A DNA stretch of 64,000 bases from Glandiceps talaboti. Lineage: Eukaryota; Hemichordata; Enteropneusta; Spengelidae. The translations under genes were made by a program, and so were the position numbers. Below the pieces are notes generated by a model. It worked only from the letters and a program-made list of their open reading frames with translations. It ran no database searches and was not told the DNA's origin. The DNA lies in NCBI RefSeq assembly GCF_964340395.1, contig NC_135556.1, forward strand, positions 1,906,501 to 1,970,500. Reading direction: 5' to 3'. Positions 19,274-32,483 of the stretch are shown here, in pieces. Within the stretch, counting starts at the first letter, position 1. Each line of letters begins with the position of its first letter.

Positions 19274-22200
19274 GTCACCATTTTCTTAAAAACAGCTGGT
19301 TCAATTACAATGAAATTTGGTACAAATAATGTTTGGGGTAATGGCTAGACCTGATTAATTTTTTAAATCTGCTCATGTTAATTACTGAAATTTGCATATC
19401 AATGAAATCACCTAATTAAGCAATATCTTAAGACTGCATACTTCAATTTCAATATAATTTTTTGTGTATTCGTTAAACATAACAACATACATTTGTCCTA
19501 TAAAATTTGTTGATGTACCTTACAGTATTAATGAATAATTTGCATAATTAATTATTTTCGGTAATAAGTCTATATCATAAGAATACATACTTCAATTTCA
19601 ATATAATTCAGTACACATTTTAACCATAACAATCGCATATGTCCTGTAAAGCTTGTTGATATACCTTTCAGTGTTAATGAATAATTGGCATAATTAATGT
19701 TTCTTGGTAATTAGGCTATATCTTACGACTGCATGCTTCAATTTCAATACAATTCAGTACATACATTAACCATAACAAATTGTTTATGTCCTATGAAGTT
19801 AGTTGATGTACCTTACAGTGTTAATGAATGATTTGCATAATTAATGAGTTTCGGTAATTAGGCTATAACCTAAGACTAAGACTTAAGACTACATACTTCA
19901 ATTTCAATACAATTTAGTACATATGTTAAACATACAAGCGACCGGTCAGAATAGCTCCGCTGTTTTTTTTTTATTGTTTTTTTTTTCATTTTGGTGACAT
20001 GTAGAAGTGGTTCAGTTCTTCACTATGCAGTTTTGTTTTAGCGATGTAATAAAGTGGTTACTGGTTTCATATGATGTCTCACTATAAAACACATTTTACA
20101 CAGAGTTGGTAATGTATTGTACTTTTATACCATAGTCACCATTTTATAACAAAAATCTACTGTTATGAAAAATTGCACAAAATCTCTGAAAAAAAATGAC
20201 TGGGAAATGCACACAAGAAAAAGAAAAAAAAGAGAAGATTTTGAGGTTGGCTATAAATAATTCCAGTGTCTTACAGCTGTAACCCTGGGAAATTTTAATG
20301 ATGAATGAAATCAAATAGGGATCTAAAATAATTTTGAGGCAATTTGAATTTCAATTTTCTAACAAATTTACCAAGTCAACAACATTCAACTTGTACTAGT
20401 TGTAGTAGATATATATAGGGAAGAAATGTATTAATCGCCATCTTAGTTTCCGTACGGCGACAATCCCAAGTACCCGGAAGAGAGTCATTCTCAGCCATAC
20501 GTTACAGTGGTAACACTCGTTCATGTTCGATTACCTTTCATAAAGAATGTTTTCTGAGGTAAAATTAAAGATTTTTGTGTTGCGAAGCAAAGCCCATGCA
20601 ATGTAGCAGTGGTTTATCTGTAAGCTTATGCCTCATGCCCGTTCTGATTGAGATTTTGTAAATATAACTTGAATGTTGGTTTTCAACATGTCGATGAAGT
20701 GAATGTTCATTTGAAAGTACCATGTTTCTGTCTGTAATAATCACTGAAAGTGAAAATTTGGTGTGAAAATGGGACAGCCTCATGTAGTGATGCTCTGCGC
20801 TCGCGGGTGGTTTAGCTGTAGGCCTCATGCCCTATCAGATAGAAAATGAAAATCTTGTTTTCTCACAAGGTATGGGCACACACACACACACACACAAACT
20901 CATCCATTTCACCATGCCTGTAGCACTTCTGAACTTCAGGTCAGTTGTGCTAAAAACTATTCATAATGCAAATGACTAAATGTTCATTGGATGTTTACCA
21001 AAATCTAATCAGTTTTTTTCCAATATCATAATTATGGAAGATGTATAGCAAGTTTCATCAGAATCGATTCTGTAGTTTTGTATTAAAGGGATGTCTGTCT
21101 GTGTGTCGGTCTGTCTGTCTCTGTCATATGTCCGTGTGTCTGTCTGTCTGTCTGTCTGTGTCACCATTTTCTTAAAAACAGCTGGTTCAATTACAATGAA
21201 ATTTGGTACAAATAATGTTTGGGGTAATGGCTAGACCTGATTAATTTTTTAAATCTGCTCATGTTAATTACTGAAATTTGCATATCAATGAAATCACCTA
21301 ATTAAGCAATATCTTAAGACTGCATACTTCAATTTCAATATAATTTTTTGTGTATTCGTTAAACATAACAACATACATTTGTCCTATAAAATTTGTTGAT
21401 GTACCTTACAGTATTAATGAATAATTTGCATAATTAATTATTTTCGGTAATAAGTCTATATCATAAGAATACATACTTCAATTTCAATATAATTCAGTAC
21501 ACATTTTAACCATAACAATCGCATATGTCCTGTAAAGCTTGTTGATATACCTTTCAGTGTTAATGAATAATTGGCATAATTAATGTTTCTTGGTAATTAG
21601 GCTATATCTTACGACTGCATGCTTCAATTTCAATACAATTCAGTACATACATTAACCATAACAAATTGTTTATGTCCTATGAAGTTAGTTGATGTACCTT
21701 ACAGTGTTAATGAATGATTTGCATAATTAATGAGTTTCGGTAATTAGGCTATAACCTAAGACTAAGACTTAAGACTACATACTTCAATTTAGTACATATG
21801 TTAAACATACAAGCGACCGGTCAGAATAGCTCCGCTGTTTTTTTTTTATTGTTTTTTTTTTCATTTTGGTGACATGTAGAAGTGGTTCAGTTCTTCACTA
21901 TGCAGTTTTGTTTTAGCAATGTAATAAAGTGGTTACTGGTTTCATATGATGTCTCACTATAAAACACATTTTACACAGAGTTGGTAATGTATTGTACTTT
22001 TATACCATAGTCACCATTTTATAACAAAAATCTACTGTTATGAAAAATTGCACAAAATCTCTGAAAAAAAATGACTGGGAAATGCACACAAGAAAAAGAA
22101 AAAAAAGAGAAGATTTTGAGGTTGGCTATAAATAATTCCAGTGTCTTACAGCTGTAACCCTGGGAAATTTTAATGATGAATGAAATCAAATAGGGATCTA

Positions 22201-22422
22201 AAATAATTTTGAGGCAATTTGAATTTCAATTTTCTAACAAATTTACCAAGTCAACAACATTCAACTTGTACTAGTTGTAGTAGATATATATAGGGAAGAA
22301 ATGTATTAATCGCCATCTTAGTTTCCGTACGGCGACAATCCCAAGTACCCGGAAGAGAGTCATTCTCAGCCATACGTTACAGTGGTAACACTCGTTCATG
22401 TTCGATTACCTTTCATAAAGAA
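18649..22422. repeat. Tandem duplication of a 1.9-kb block
   Basis: Copy 1 (about 18649-20545) is followed directly by copy 2 (about 20546-22422); the offset is 1898 bp at 18667/20565. Both begin TGTTTTCTGAGGTAAAATTA and end CCTTTCATAAAGAA. They differ mainly in a shorter (TCTG)n tract and a small deletion near AATTTCAATACAATTTAGTA in copy 2, so the duplication is recent or an assembly artefact. Each copy holds an 87-codon minus-strand ORF with no recognised domain, which merely repeats with the block. Confidence 0.93.
19952..20545 (+). mobile_element. TA-GCTCCGCTG family, 5' portion (cut by the tandem duplication)
   Basis: It starts TAGCTCCGCTGTTTTTTTT and matches the first 0.6 kb of the copy at 21827. 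It breaks at CATAAAGAA, where duplicate copy 2 begins. It exists because the 1.9-kb duplication ended inside the element. Confidence 0.8.
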
Positions 22423-23672
22423 AACACAACGAAATGGTTGAAGTGATCTTTTTTTAAATTTCTTTTCATCACAAAAACAAAATCTGTGTGATCAAAAGTG
22501 TTGTAAACTAAACCAGAAAGAATTATCGGACTGGCTAAACTTCCCGCTGAACTGGAGTCAGGTCCAAGCCTCGATAGTACGTGAGGAAATCGTCTCAAAC
22601 TAGCGATACAACTTTCAAAATATAACTTGACATGTCTTCATTTGCTAGAGTTATACAATTCAAGACGGGTTTTCACTCGAAAAAAACAATTCTGTGAATA
22701 ATGACACTCTGAACGCAGCGATTTCTCGGACGATGTTACCACTGTTACGTATGGCTGGCAACGACTTGCTTCCGGGTTAGTCCCTCGTGCATCCGGGTAC
22801 TTGGGATTGTCGCCGTACGGAACTACCACATCGGTAATTTTGACGCTGTAATTTTGCCACCAAGATTGATCGTACAAAAACAAAACTCCATAAATGAACC
22901 ACAAAGTACTTTCCCTTTCAAAATGTGATAATTTTAGAAAGAGTATTATCGTTTTTATTGACGACTGACTCTGTCAAAAATCGTCCCATACACTTCAATT
23001 CAGGCATGCTCATAGAGCTCACTTGATCATGAGGTGCGTATACTGGAATGAACCATTCTGTAGGAGGGTGGAGAATTTGGATTTGAAGTTTACAACCCTG
23101 TTTCGAACAAATATTTGTCATTTGGGCGCACAATGCGTAGAATTAAGACTACAGCACATATTACATTGCTTGTTTGACGTCAATAGTGTCTTTTGAAAAG
23201 TTGCAGTTTACCTAAAGCCTCGAGGACTGATTTCCAATATGGCGGCGGTCATAATGCTCATTAACATATTCATTTTTTTTTTAAATTACAAAAAAAAAAA
23301 TCATAAAAAATAGAAAAGAAGACGTGCTGACTTGAAATTAACAAATCTAAGTAAGCTACCCTCTGTGCATCAACACACCACATATCAAAGCAATCTGACT
23401 TGAAGTTTATGAGGAGTTGATGAAAATGTCATTTTTGGAAAAAAAATCATAAAAAATTGAAAATGGCACAGATCAACTTGGCATGAACAAATCTGAATAG
23501 CCTCCCCCAAGGGAACACGCACACCAAATATCGAAGAATTCCGACTGTCACTTTCGGAGTAGATAATGAAAATATAAAAGTTTGACGGACACCTATGATT
23601 CACTCTACTCTCTATACTCTATGCAACCTATACCTAAAGCTACGCTTTCAGCTTTCGCTGACAGCGGAGCTA
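21827..23672 (+). mobile_element. TA-GCTCCGCTG family TIR element, complete-looking copy
   Basis: The ends are TA-GCTCCGCTGT at 21827 and ACAGCGGAGC-TA at 23661-23672, a short TIR bordered by TA on both sides (as in elements with a TA target duplication). Length is about 1.85 kb. No transposase ORF was found: the ORFs are 60-90 codons with no domain. Landmarks are the GTACTAGTTGTAGTAG block, the TACGGCGACAATCCCAAGTA block, ATATGGCGGCGGTC, and near the end repeated AAAAATCATAAAAAA stretches. A second full-length copy is at 46972-49102. Confidence 0.75.
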
Positions 23673-23689
23673 AAAAGTGCATATCTCCT

Positions 23690-23942
23690 ATAAAAGTTGT
23701 TGATTTCGCTTAACGATTTAGTGAATAACTTGCATAATTAAGCAGTATCATGCACTCTTCAAATTCCGTATAATTTGGCATATACATTAAACTAAGAAAG
23801 CACGCTTGTCCAAAAAAAAGCCTGTTACCATAGTTTGTTTTAGTCTAATGAGTTATCTATATAATTAGTGATTCCCTTACGGGAGGCATTCAGTTTAAAT
23901 CTGGTTGAGATATCAAGTCCACAGACAGACAGACATGCACAC

Positions 23943-23973
<31 letters not shown>

Positions 23974-25047
23974 CACACACACACACACACACACAGACAG
24001 ACAGACAAAAGCATAACATAACACTCACTTATAGGTTGTAAAAACCAACTCTCCACATAAAACAAACTGTTCACACTATAAAAGTAAGCACACACTAATC
24101 ACACAAAAAGTGCTGTGTTTTCCATGTTGGTGGTAAAACTTTATTGCACTGTTTACCAGTCAACTCAATGTCAACAACAAATATAATACTTATATTACAG
24201 TAGTCTACACAATCTTGTTATTGTCAATACAACAAATGTCAGAAAATCAGGGTAGCTGAAATCTAAACTCTTTCACCACCCATTCCCCCCCCCCAAAAAA
24301 AAAAAAAATACATAGTTTTATTTACATTACATAGCTACCTGTAAACAATACTTATGTTGGCAATGCAGTAAGTATTCAAACTTCTTGAAGAAAACAAGAT
24401 GAAATTGGACAATCCATTTACACCTCAGTAAAAGTTAAAGTAGAAAAAAACAAGATGTTGATTTCCTTCTACAGCTGTCATTCTTGCTGATTTATTTGGC
24501 CACTGCCATGGTAAAAAAAGAATGAAATATACATAGTCAATCTATATATTTAAGTACAGTGTGAGTCACTTTATCAAGTCCTTTTTTATTGTCTCATTTG
24601 TTTGGGTATCAGCTGATGGCTGTTAATTTGGGATTCTGCAATTAGTTTGAGTTGTTAGAGTAAGGCCTGTGTCTGACTACAGAGGGGGGGGGGGGGCTGC
24701 AGACTTAACAAATATGATTTTGAAGACAGAATGCATGGGGATGAGGTCTTGATAAATATTATTTTGGTGATACAAAATTACAGGGAGTGTGGGTGTAGTA
24801 CAATTAGTACTTGATAAATCCAGGGGTTGAGCGGGTAGTACAATTAGCACTTGCATGATAAATCCAGGGCTGGGGGGGGGGGGGGAATAGCACAATTAGT
24901 ACTTGATAAATCCAGGGGGTGGAGGGGGTAGCACTTGATAAATATTGATTCATTCAACATTACTTGATTACTAAAACCTTTGTTTTATAGCACTTTCTAA
25001 TACAAATGGTCTGTATAAGGAACATCAAACATGATGGATCTGTTTTC
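23690..25047. other. Intergenic, simple repeats and fragments
   Basis: It holds a piece of the TTCGGTAATTAGGC-type family (23690-23870), the CCCTTACGGGAGGCATTCAG end (23874), CAGA/CA simple sequence (23922-24006), C and A runs (24287-24308), a G run (24683-24695) and three to four loose units of ACAATTAGTACTTGATAAAT with poly-G between them (24790-24930). No gene was seen. Confidence 0.6.
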
Positions 25048-25782
25048 ATGTTATAGATAGCATTATATCTTATGGCCAATAAATGTTGCACCCCCAGTAA
25101 TGTTATAGATAGCATTATATCTCATGGCCAATAAATGTTGCACCCCCAGTAATGTTATAGATAGCATTATATCTTATGGCCAATAAATGTTGCACCCCCA
25201 GTAATGTTATAGATAGCATTATATCTTATGGCCAATAAATGTTGCACCCCCAGTAATGTTATAGATAGCATTATATCTTATGGCCAATAAATGTTGCACC
25301 CCCAGTAATGTTATAGATAGCATTATATCTTATGGCCAATAAATGTTGCACCCCCAGTAATGTTATAGATAGCATTATATCTCATGGCCAATAAATGTTG
25401 CACCCCCAGTAATGTTATAGATAGCATTATATCTCATGGCCAATAAATGTTGCACCCCCAGTAATGTTATAGATAGCATTATATCTCATGGCCAATAAAT
25501 GTTGCACCCCCAGTAATGTTATAGATAGCATTATATCTCATGGCCAATAAATGTTGCACCCCCAGTAATGTTATAGATAGCATTATATCTCATGGCCAAT
25601 AAATGTTGCACCCCCAGTAATGTTATAGATAGCATTATATCTCATGGCCAATAAATGTTGCACCCCCAGTAATGTTATAGATAGCATTATATCTCATGGC
25701 CAATAAATGTTGCACCCCCAGTAATGTTATAGATAGCATTATATCTTATGGCCAATAAATGTTGCACCCCCAGTAATGTTAC
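25048..25782. repeat. 52-bp minisatellite, about 14 copies
   Basis: The unit starts ATGTTATAGATAGCATTATA, has TCTTATGGCC or TCTCATGGCC, and ends GTTGCACCCCCAGTA. T or C at one site is the main variation: five TCTC units form one block. The array is otherwise uniform, with no indels seen. Confidence 0.95.
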
Positions 25783-26913
25783 AGGGTCTATTAATGTTGA
25801 GTGAAGCACATCATTGCATTGTATGGATACTCTATATCCATGTAGCACATTGTGTGAGTTACGACACAGAGTGTAAAGCCTAAAAATAATATTGTATAGC
25901 TTCTCAATTTGACAACATTCATGAATTCTATGAAGTGCATTGACCCCATACACCTTGACCTAACAGTAACCTTTCACCTTTCATCTTACTTGTACTGTGA
26001 TGCTGTCAGAAAATACAAAACGTGCATCATTTGGGAAGCAGAATACAAACAACATACATGATGCCATCTTTAAAGTCATTCCATACTATTTGTAGGAATA
26101 TTAATACCATTACATCTGTGATGGCTCAATTGTCTACACGTTTCATTTCAGTAAATTCCAGTCAACGCCAAGATTTAAAAGGTGTATTAGTATTTTCTAA
26201 ATGCAGGCAAACTACAAAATGAAAGTCACACTGTATAAACTGGAAAACAACACTTGATGAAATTAATTTGATAATTGCTTGCATTTACACATTTCAGTCT
26301 CAAGTTCCAATCATGGACAACAATTAATATTTTCACAGGAAAAAAAAACATACAAAAAGAAAATTCAGTCTCAACTCTAGCAAATACCTGCCAAAAAAGA
26401 AAAGAAAACCTAATGTAAACCGTGGTGGCAGTAGAATCAGAAGGGGCATGGACGGGAAAAAAGCCTGACATTGAAAAGACAAGCACAATGTTACAAAAAG
26501 TGATTCAGAAATTTGACATTCACATGAAAGCTTACATATGGAATATTCAACAAGCTGTAAATAATAGATGTGTACCATTCATTAAGGTGACTTAGGTGGC
26601 AAATAACATCAATTTCAATTGGAAATATTCTCCTCATCAGAGAGATACAAAATAAGTTCTAATTTTCATTTCCTTTAAACCATAAAGACAACTGAAATCA
26701 CATTTATTTAGCACCTAACTACTTTTAATTTAATGAATGTAAAGTACCAGTAATCTATATTAATCTATTCATTTTTCTTTCCGTTGCAAAGAATAATGTA
26801 TATACTTTTCACAACTAGTGGTTGGGTTGTACTGACAATGTTGTTGTACAGCATCTTAGGTAATGTCCCGGTAAAGTCACTATTCTCTGAGCTTTATCAC
26901 ACATTCACATTTG
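25783..26913. other. Intergenic, nothing recognised
   Basis: AT-rich unique-looking sequence. The short ORFs on both strands have no domain or codon pattern. Confidence 0.5.
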
Positions 26914-28196
26914 AAACCAGATTTAAACTGAATGCCTTCCGTAAGGGTAGTCTTGCAATTTCATAATTTATGCAAGAAATTTAGCTCTTTATCTGTGATT
27001 TTTCGAGTCCCAGTGAAAGTTGTCAAAAATGTTGTCCACATGCCCACTTCCTCAGCACAGGAAAGCTTGCCATCCTTGACTCCACTTGGCTTTGGTGATC
27101 CCCTACATACCCAGAATATGTACACCTGTTTCCACAGCAAATAATAAACGCAATTCAACCCATCCACATAACATTGCTATAATTACACATCAGAAAGTTT
27201 ACATACTTCATGGTAAGTATTGTAACAGTTTAACAACTTTAATACAGTGAAGTGATATGGTATTATTGCCCTACTTCGTCCCTGGGTAAAGTGTATACAT
27301 CCCTGTTTCGCCCGAGATTGACAGATGCACCATCTGCTCCAACTCCTACAAGTTTCTGCTTCCAACTTTCATCAACTTTGTCACATATAGTATTTGTCGC
27401 AAAAACACCACCATCTGCATGTGTGTGTTGAACTTCCTTCTGTCCCACTAAATTCATGAGTTTACAAGTCTGTTTGCCTTCTCGTCACATGTAGACTATT
27501 TCACACTCCTGCATAGCTCTATCAGTGTCGCCATCAATCAAAATAGAAAATATTTAGCTTTGTTTCTGATATCGTTAGTAAAGTCATTCCTGATTTGTCC
27601 AGCAATTGTTACGATCATCTCTTGGCATTTGAGTGTTATCATAGGTTGGCTTTAATACAGACACCATTTTCTCTGAGCAATAGCAATAACTCGGAAATTA
27701 GTGAAAATGGCAGTTCTTGTTTGGCTATCAGATATTGGCAATACTTATCTTTATTTTCAATTCTGCAATTTTTTGTTATCACCCTTTAAGTACTAGTTAT
27801 ACAAGGGCTTTCACCAAGGGACTAGATGGGCTGATTTCACTAAATACATTGTATATGTCTTTGAATTCCCTTGAATGTGTGTCACCAAATGGAGTGTTCC
27901 ATTAAAGTTGTTTGTTTTGCAACCAAATTTCCCCGTTCCAAAGTGAAATAAGACTTCTCTTTTGAGAATTTACATTATCGACATCCTACTCTGTAAATAC
28001 TGCCATTAGGTACTTGCTGTCTTCGTGCCAATTTTACATCTTTAGATTTTCCAGACTGTGACGATTGAAGTTTTCAAGCCACATTTGAAACATCACCTGT
28101 TGTCTTGTTGCAATTAGCGGGTTGTTGATTATTTCTATCACTCGTACCTGGCTTACTAGCTGGAGAAAAGAAATTAGTTATATGTCGTTTACTCAT
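26914..28196 (-). pseudogene. hAT-type transposase pseudogene (ZNF862/DUF4371-like)
   Basis: On the minus strand a start-like MSKRHITNFFSPASKPGTSD (from 28196) resembles the N-terminus of ZNF862-like hAT transposases. It stops after about 40 codons. Further along, 27550-27260 gives DGDTDRAMQECEIVYM, a stop, REGKQTCKLMNLVGQKEVQH, then DESWKQKLVGVGADGASVNL. The DGxTD plus GADGASVNLG pattern belongs to the RNase H-like core of this hAT group. In-frame stops and at least one frameshift disable it. The region is bounded on the low side by the CCTTCCGTAAGGG end (26936-26950); the element's own TIRs were not found. Confidence 0.75.
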
Positions 28197-28199
28197 ACT

Positions 28200-29107
28200 G
28201 GAACCGGTGGTTCTCCACTGTGTAGGTACTCGGTCAAACTGTCATGATTTGAAGAGAGATGTTGAACTAAAAACATTAAAATCACCAATGTCAGGGGCAA
28301 ACAGGAGTAGCCAATTAAAAACCAGAAAATGGCAAATTGTGTCAAAATCGAAGGCTTGTATGTCGACATAGTCATGTACAACAACAAACCTATCAAATTT
28401 GTGTACACTGCTCATGTGAATGGTCCTCCATTGTTATCTAATGGAAGTGTCAATCAAAACTAATGTCAACAACCTTGTCTATCTTCATGTTTTGATAGTA
28501 TGTCGGTCAGGATGTTTTGTCTACACTGCGTCTACACTTGCAAGTTTGACCTTCAAAATTGCCGGTGAAATACCGGTAAATTTGAAATTTCACCATTTAT
28601 ATATCAGTAAATTTAGACTGTCACCTGCTGAATGCCGATACTTATAGAATTCACAACGGCATTGGCACATTTTTCACTGGCAACTTCGTACGCTGCCGAA
28701 CTCAGACACAGGGTATCGAATGAAGTAAAAACAAGATTTTCAATTTTGAAATAGTGAAGCGAGATCGTATGAAGTTATGTAGGCGAATTCTCCAGCGTGA
28801 TTGCCTGCAGATGTAATCTTACGGTCAACCACAAATGTAATAATGTGAAGCTTTTATAGAATGTTGTAGCATAGGTCTCACAGTAGGAGTTTTTATGGCC
28901 AAGAAAAAGAAATTGTTTCTGGTCAATGTGCATCACTTAAATACCCCACTTTAATCTTTTTTTCTTCTCGTGTTTGTCAAGCCAATGCAGACTGCAGATC
29001 CAAGGGGAAACACAAAATAACTCTCCCTACATTAATTGCTACTTCAGGGAAGACAACTGCAGAACTAATCATGAACAATTTTTTAAAAAATACCGCCAAT
29101 GGCATTG
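28200..29107. other. Intergenic, probable 5' remnant of the hAT element then unknown
   Basis: No gene. Sequence upstream of the pseudogene start may be its 5' UTR and TIR, but I could not define an end. 28970-29080 resembles 17520-17620 in inverse orientation (GAGAGTTACTTTTGTGTTTT/AACACAAAATAACTCTCCCT). Confidence 0.45.
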
Positions 29108-30175
29108 TAGCACAACTGTACAGTTTTTAAAATGTTTATCAATATGGTAGTCCATGCTAACAATAAGTGTTCATTTGGTGAATGACTACCCAGTTGCCTA
29201 TCCAACCATGTTGCTATTTTTACAATATATGCTATCATTTGGCTGTTGCTATGGGCGTAGTCTTGTTGCTAGGTAAATTTGCATACATTTTTTGAATGTA
29301 TTCATTTGTCTTTCTATTCCTGTTATCTTTGCAATATACGTGATTATTTGGCTGTTGCTATGGGTTTGATCTTGTTGCTAGGCAAATTTACATACATTTT
29401 TTGAATGTTTATTCAAATGTCTATTAATCCCTGTTGTTATCTTTAAGAAATACACGACCGTTTGGCTGTTGCTATGGGCATGGTCATGGTTGCTAGGGTA
29501 TTTGCATACATTTTTTGAATGTTTACTCATTCATGGTTGCTAGGGCCAATTTTGTCAAAATGTTTTGAAGAAAATCTGCAGAATACCACTCAGAAACATC
29601 TCATCAAGTTTCAGACTCGGTGAGATGAGTACTCAGCGAGTACTTTTGAGATATAAGTTTTTGACCAAAAATGAACATTTTTACACCTAATTTGCATATC
29701 ACTCATGGAATCTTTGTATGTTTAATATTACTTAGTCCATACATCCCTAGATACATTCCCATTAAATTTCAGCCCAATCTGCTCAGTAGTTTTGGAATTA
29801 TAGATTTTTAACCAAAAAGACACATTATTAGCTCTAATTTGCATATTACTGATGGAATCATCATGTCATGAAGAAATCTTACTTTACACTCCCTTAAGAA
29901 TGTTCCCACCAAATTTCGCACCAATCTGCCCAGTAGTTTCTGAGTTTAAGTTTTTTGACCAAAAATCACATTTTTTTACCCAAATCACACACCTGTGATG
30001 GGATCATTTTGATTTGAACAATTTCCCAACTAGACACCCAAGGTAATGGATCCACCAAATATCATGGCAATCGGTTAAGTGGTTTTTGACTTTAAGTTGT
30101 TTACACACACAGACAGACAGACAAGACCCCGGGGCGATCCCTATAGCACTACTGAACCTCAGTTCAGTTGTGCTA
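29108..30175 (+). mobile_element. TA-GCACAACTG family TIR element, complete-looking copy
   Basis: The ends are TAGCACAACTGTACAG (29108) and TCAGTTCAGTTGTGCTA (30175), which share the terminal inverted repeat GCACAACTG bordered by TA. Inside are about three tandem units of roughly 110-120 bp with CATTTGGCTGTTGCTATGGG and GTTGCTAGG. After these come repeated blocks ending AAAAATGAACATTTTTACAC / ACACATTTTTACC with TAATTTGCATAT, then a short CA/CAGA tract. There is no ORF of transposase size, so it is probably a non-autonomous family. Copies or pieces are at 2030, 43360, 47455, 49180, 50841 and 62250. Confidence 0.75.
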
Positions 30176-30179
30176 AAAA

Positions 30180-30600
30180 TCGCGTCATCATACCACTTTT
30201 AGACAATGTTTCCTAACCAGAAACAACAATTTTCTTTTTTGTGGCCTACAGGTCTAATCACTGAAAATATGCCAATAACTTATTAAAACTAAAAGCTACA
30301 TCAATAATATTTTCAGGACAGATGCGCTTAGGTATCACAAATGTATGAATCAAATTATTTTGAACCAAATTATATTCAATTTGAAGCGTGCACTCTTGAG
30401 ATATAGCCTAATTATCGAAAACCATTAATTATGCAAATTGCTCATTAATATTCATGGGATGTTTGCCAAAACCTCAGTTCTTGCCATTACCCTACGGAAC
30501 ACGTTTACCGACTTTCATTTGAATTGAGTCCGTTGTTTAGAAAATGGTGATACAGACACTCAGACAGACAAACAGAGACAGACTTTACCCCTCTTAATAT
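30180..30600. repeat. Interspersed TTCGGTAATTAGGC-type family, inverse copy
   Basis: It contains GCCTAATTATCGAAAACCAT and AATTATGCAAATTGCTCATT, the reverse complement of motifs at 16020-16450. It ends with CAGA simple sequence (30555-30582). Confidence 0.7.
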
Positions 30601-30980
30601 ATAATAGTATCCATCCTTACAGAAGGAAATAAAATCTATATTTGTCTATGCATTTGCATTGACACAGTATTTTTGATATTGAAGATATTTTTTTTCACAT
30701 TCCTTAAACCCTTACTACCATATCTACCATATCTTAATCCCATTTTAACTCCATACTCTCATTTGCACATCCAAGCTGTATACGGACTTTTGTCTTCATA
30801 TCTCTGTACTATGTTATATATCAACAAGTTAATACACACCAATGCAAGGTTGGCAATGGATTACTTTATATATCAACAAGTCATTACTATCAAGTAGTTG
30901 GTTTGTTTTAGGATAGCCTATCATTTTGTGTTTTAATACTGTGATGCTTGTTTGGAAATTGCTAAGGATTGGGTATCATT

Positions 30981-31034
<54 letters not shown>

Positions 31035-32483
31035 TGTGTGAGTGTCTGTGTATGAGTCTGTGCATGTGTAGGTTCAAAATCAATGTAAATACTTCCATTT
31101 CATGACATACACAAGTCAAAAGTTGGATATGAAAGAACAAATGGCTTCAATTTTGTATTGGGCAAAAACAAAATTTATCAAACAAGTTGAAATCAATTCC
31201 CTAAAAAAACCCTTAAAATTAACCCTTGAGGTGTGACCACTCACAAAATGAACAGGCTGTGATTAACACAACATAGGTAAGAAATAGCCAGTGGTAATAT
31301 TCAGCTTACTAATGGACATGTGTCTTTCAATGGAACTACTATGTCAAAATCAATGGCTTTGGTGCCATAATATTATATCACAGACCCTACATGATATTTT
31401 GTGCAGGGTCTATGATTATATTCATGATAATTTGCATACATGCTGATAACAAATGAAATGTTAATTTGTAAAACTGACACTGTATATTTCAGATATTCAT
31501 CATACTGTTATTGCTTTTAGTCTTACAAAATGCTAAGTCAAGGAAGCATTGTGTTAGTACTCAATCTATAAGCTCCTAGCTGAAATGGCTTGTAATTGGC
31601 CAAAAGCACAAAGTTAGCGACATGATGGCCAATCATAATCACTGTGTCACCTGCTACAGCTTGAATGTATGTTGGATTTATTGCCAGCTCATCCTCTAGT
31701 ACTATATAGTATAGTAGACTCTATGCCAAAACATACTGTATTCTCCCTGAAACATGGACAGTCAACATTCTTGTAACATTTCAAGATCCTCTCACATTTA
31801 AAACCATTTGCTATCACCAGGCTATCATTTTGTCTTAAATAAGTTCTTTAATGTCAAGGTTCTACCTTGAGGAGAAGGATATGATGTATTCCGTTCCAAG
31901 CCTTTCACTTGTGATCTCTCAAGTAATCACATCCAGTGGTCTAAAGTCTTCTGCTAAAGAGGTCATTCCGATGAAGATAGTGTCATTTCTTTTGATAAAA
32001 ACACTACAATGACATTCATCAAAGAGTTATTCATTCAAAGTTTCAAACTCACTGTGATGCTACACAACTTAGTAAGCAGTTTTGGCACTAATTTTTATTC
32101 TGAACAGCGACCTTAGGCCTAACAAAAAAAATTGTGTGATTCCAATGACGCTCAAGTTTAGAATAGGTGGGGTAGGTAGATTTTGTATTAATACATTTTT
32201 TTCATATATGAGTGTCTAGTTAAGGTCGTTATGTTTTCCATTGTTTTTCATATGGTCTCTGTGTTATTGGTTTCTTCGCATCAAATATACAGCCATTACA
32301 GATTGGAAAAATGGTTTTTTATTGTCTTTTCAAGTTGATGTCACTTTCTGTATCCACTACTTCTTGTGAGACTTCACAATTTTCGTGATTTTTACTATTT
32401 TTTTCTCGAATACGTAAAAAAAAAATTTAGGGTCGGCATGAAAAAACTAGGTGGGTCACATAACCGGAACCAAAACAATTTAC
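30601..32483. other. Downstream flank of FBXW7, (TG)n tract, otherwise nothing recognised
   Basis: 30981-31032 is a (TG)n tract followed by TGTC/GAGTGTC variants. The rest is AT-rich, with no supported gene; it may include an alternative distal 3' UTR of FBXW7. Confidence 0.45.

Noticed and set aside
18667-20828. Two identical 87-codon minus ORFs as a duplicated small gene
   Set aside because: They lie in a duplicated non-coding TE block; no domain, no promoter or splice evidence, and identity follows from the block duplication.
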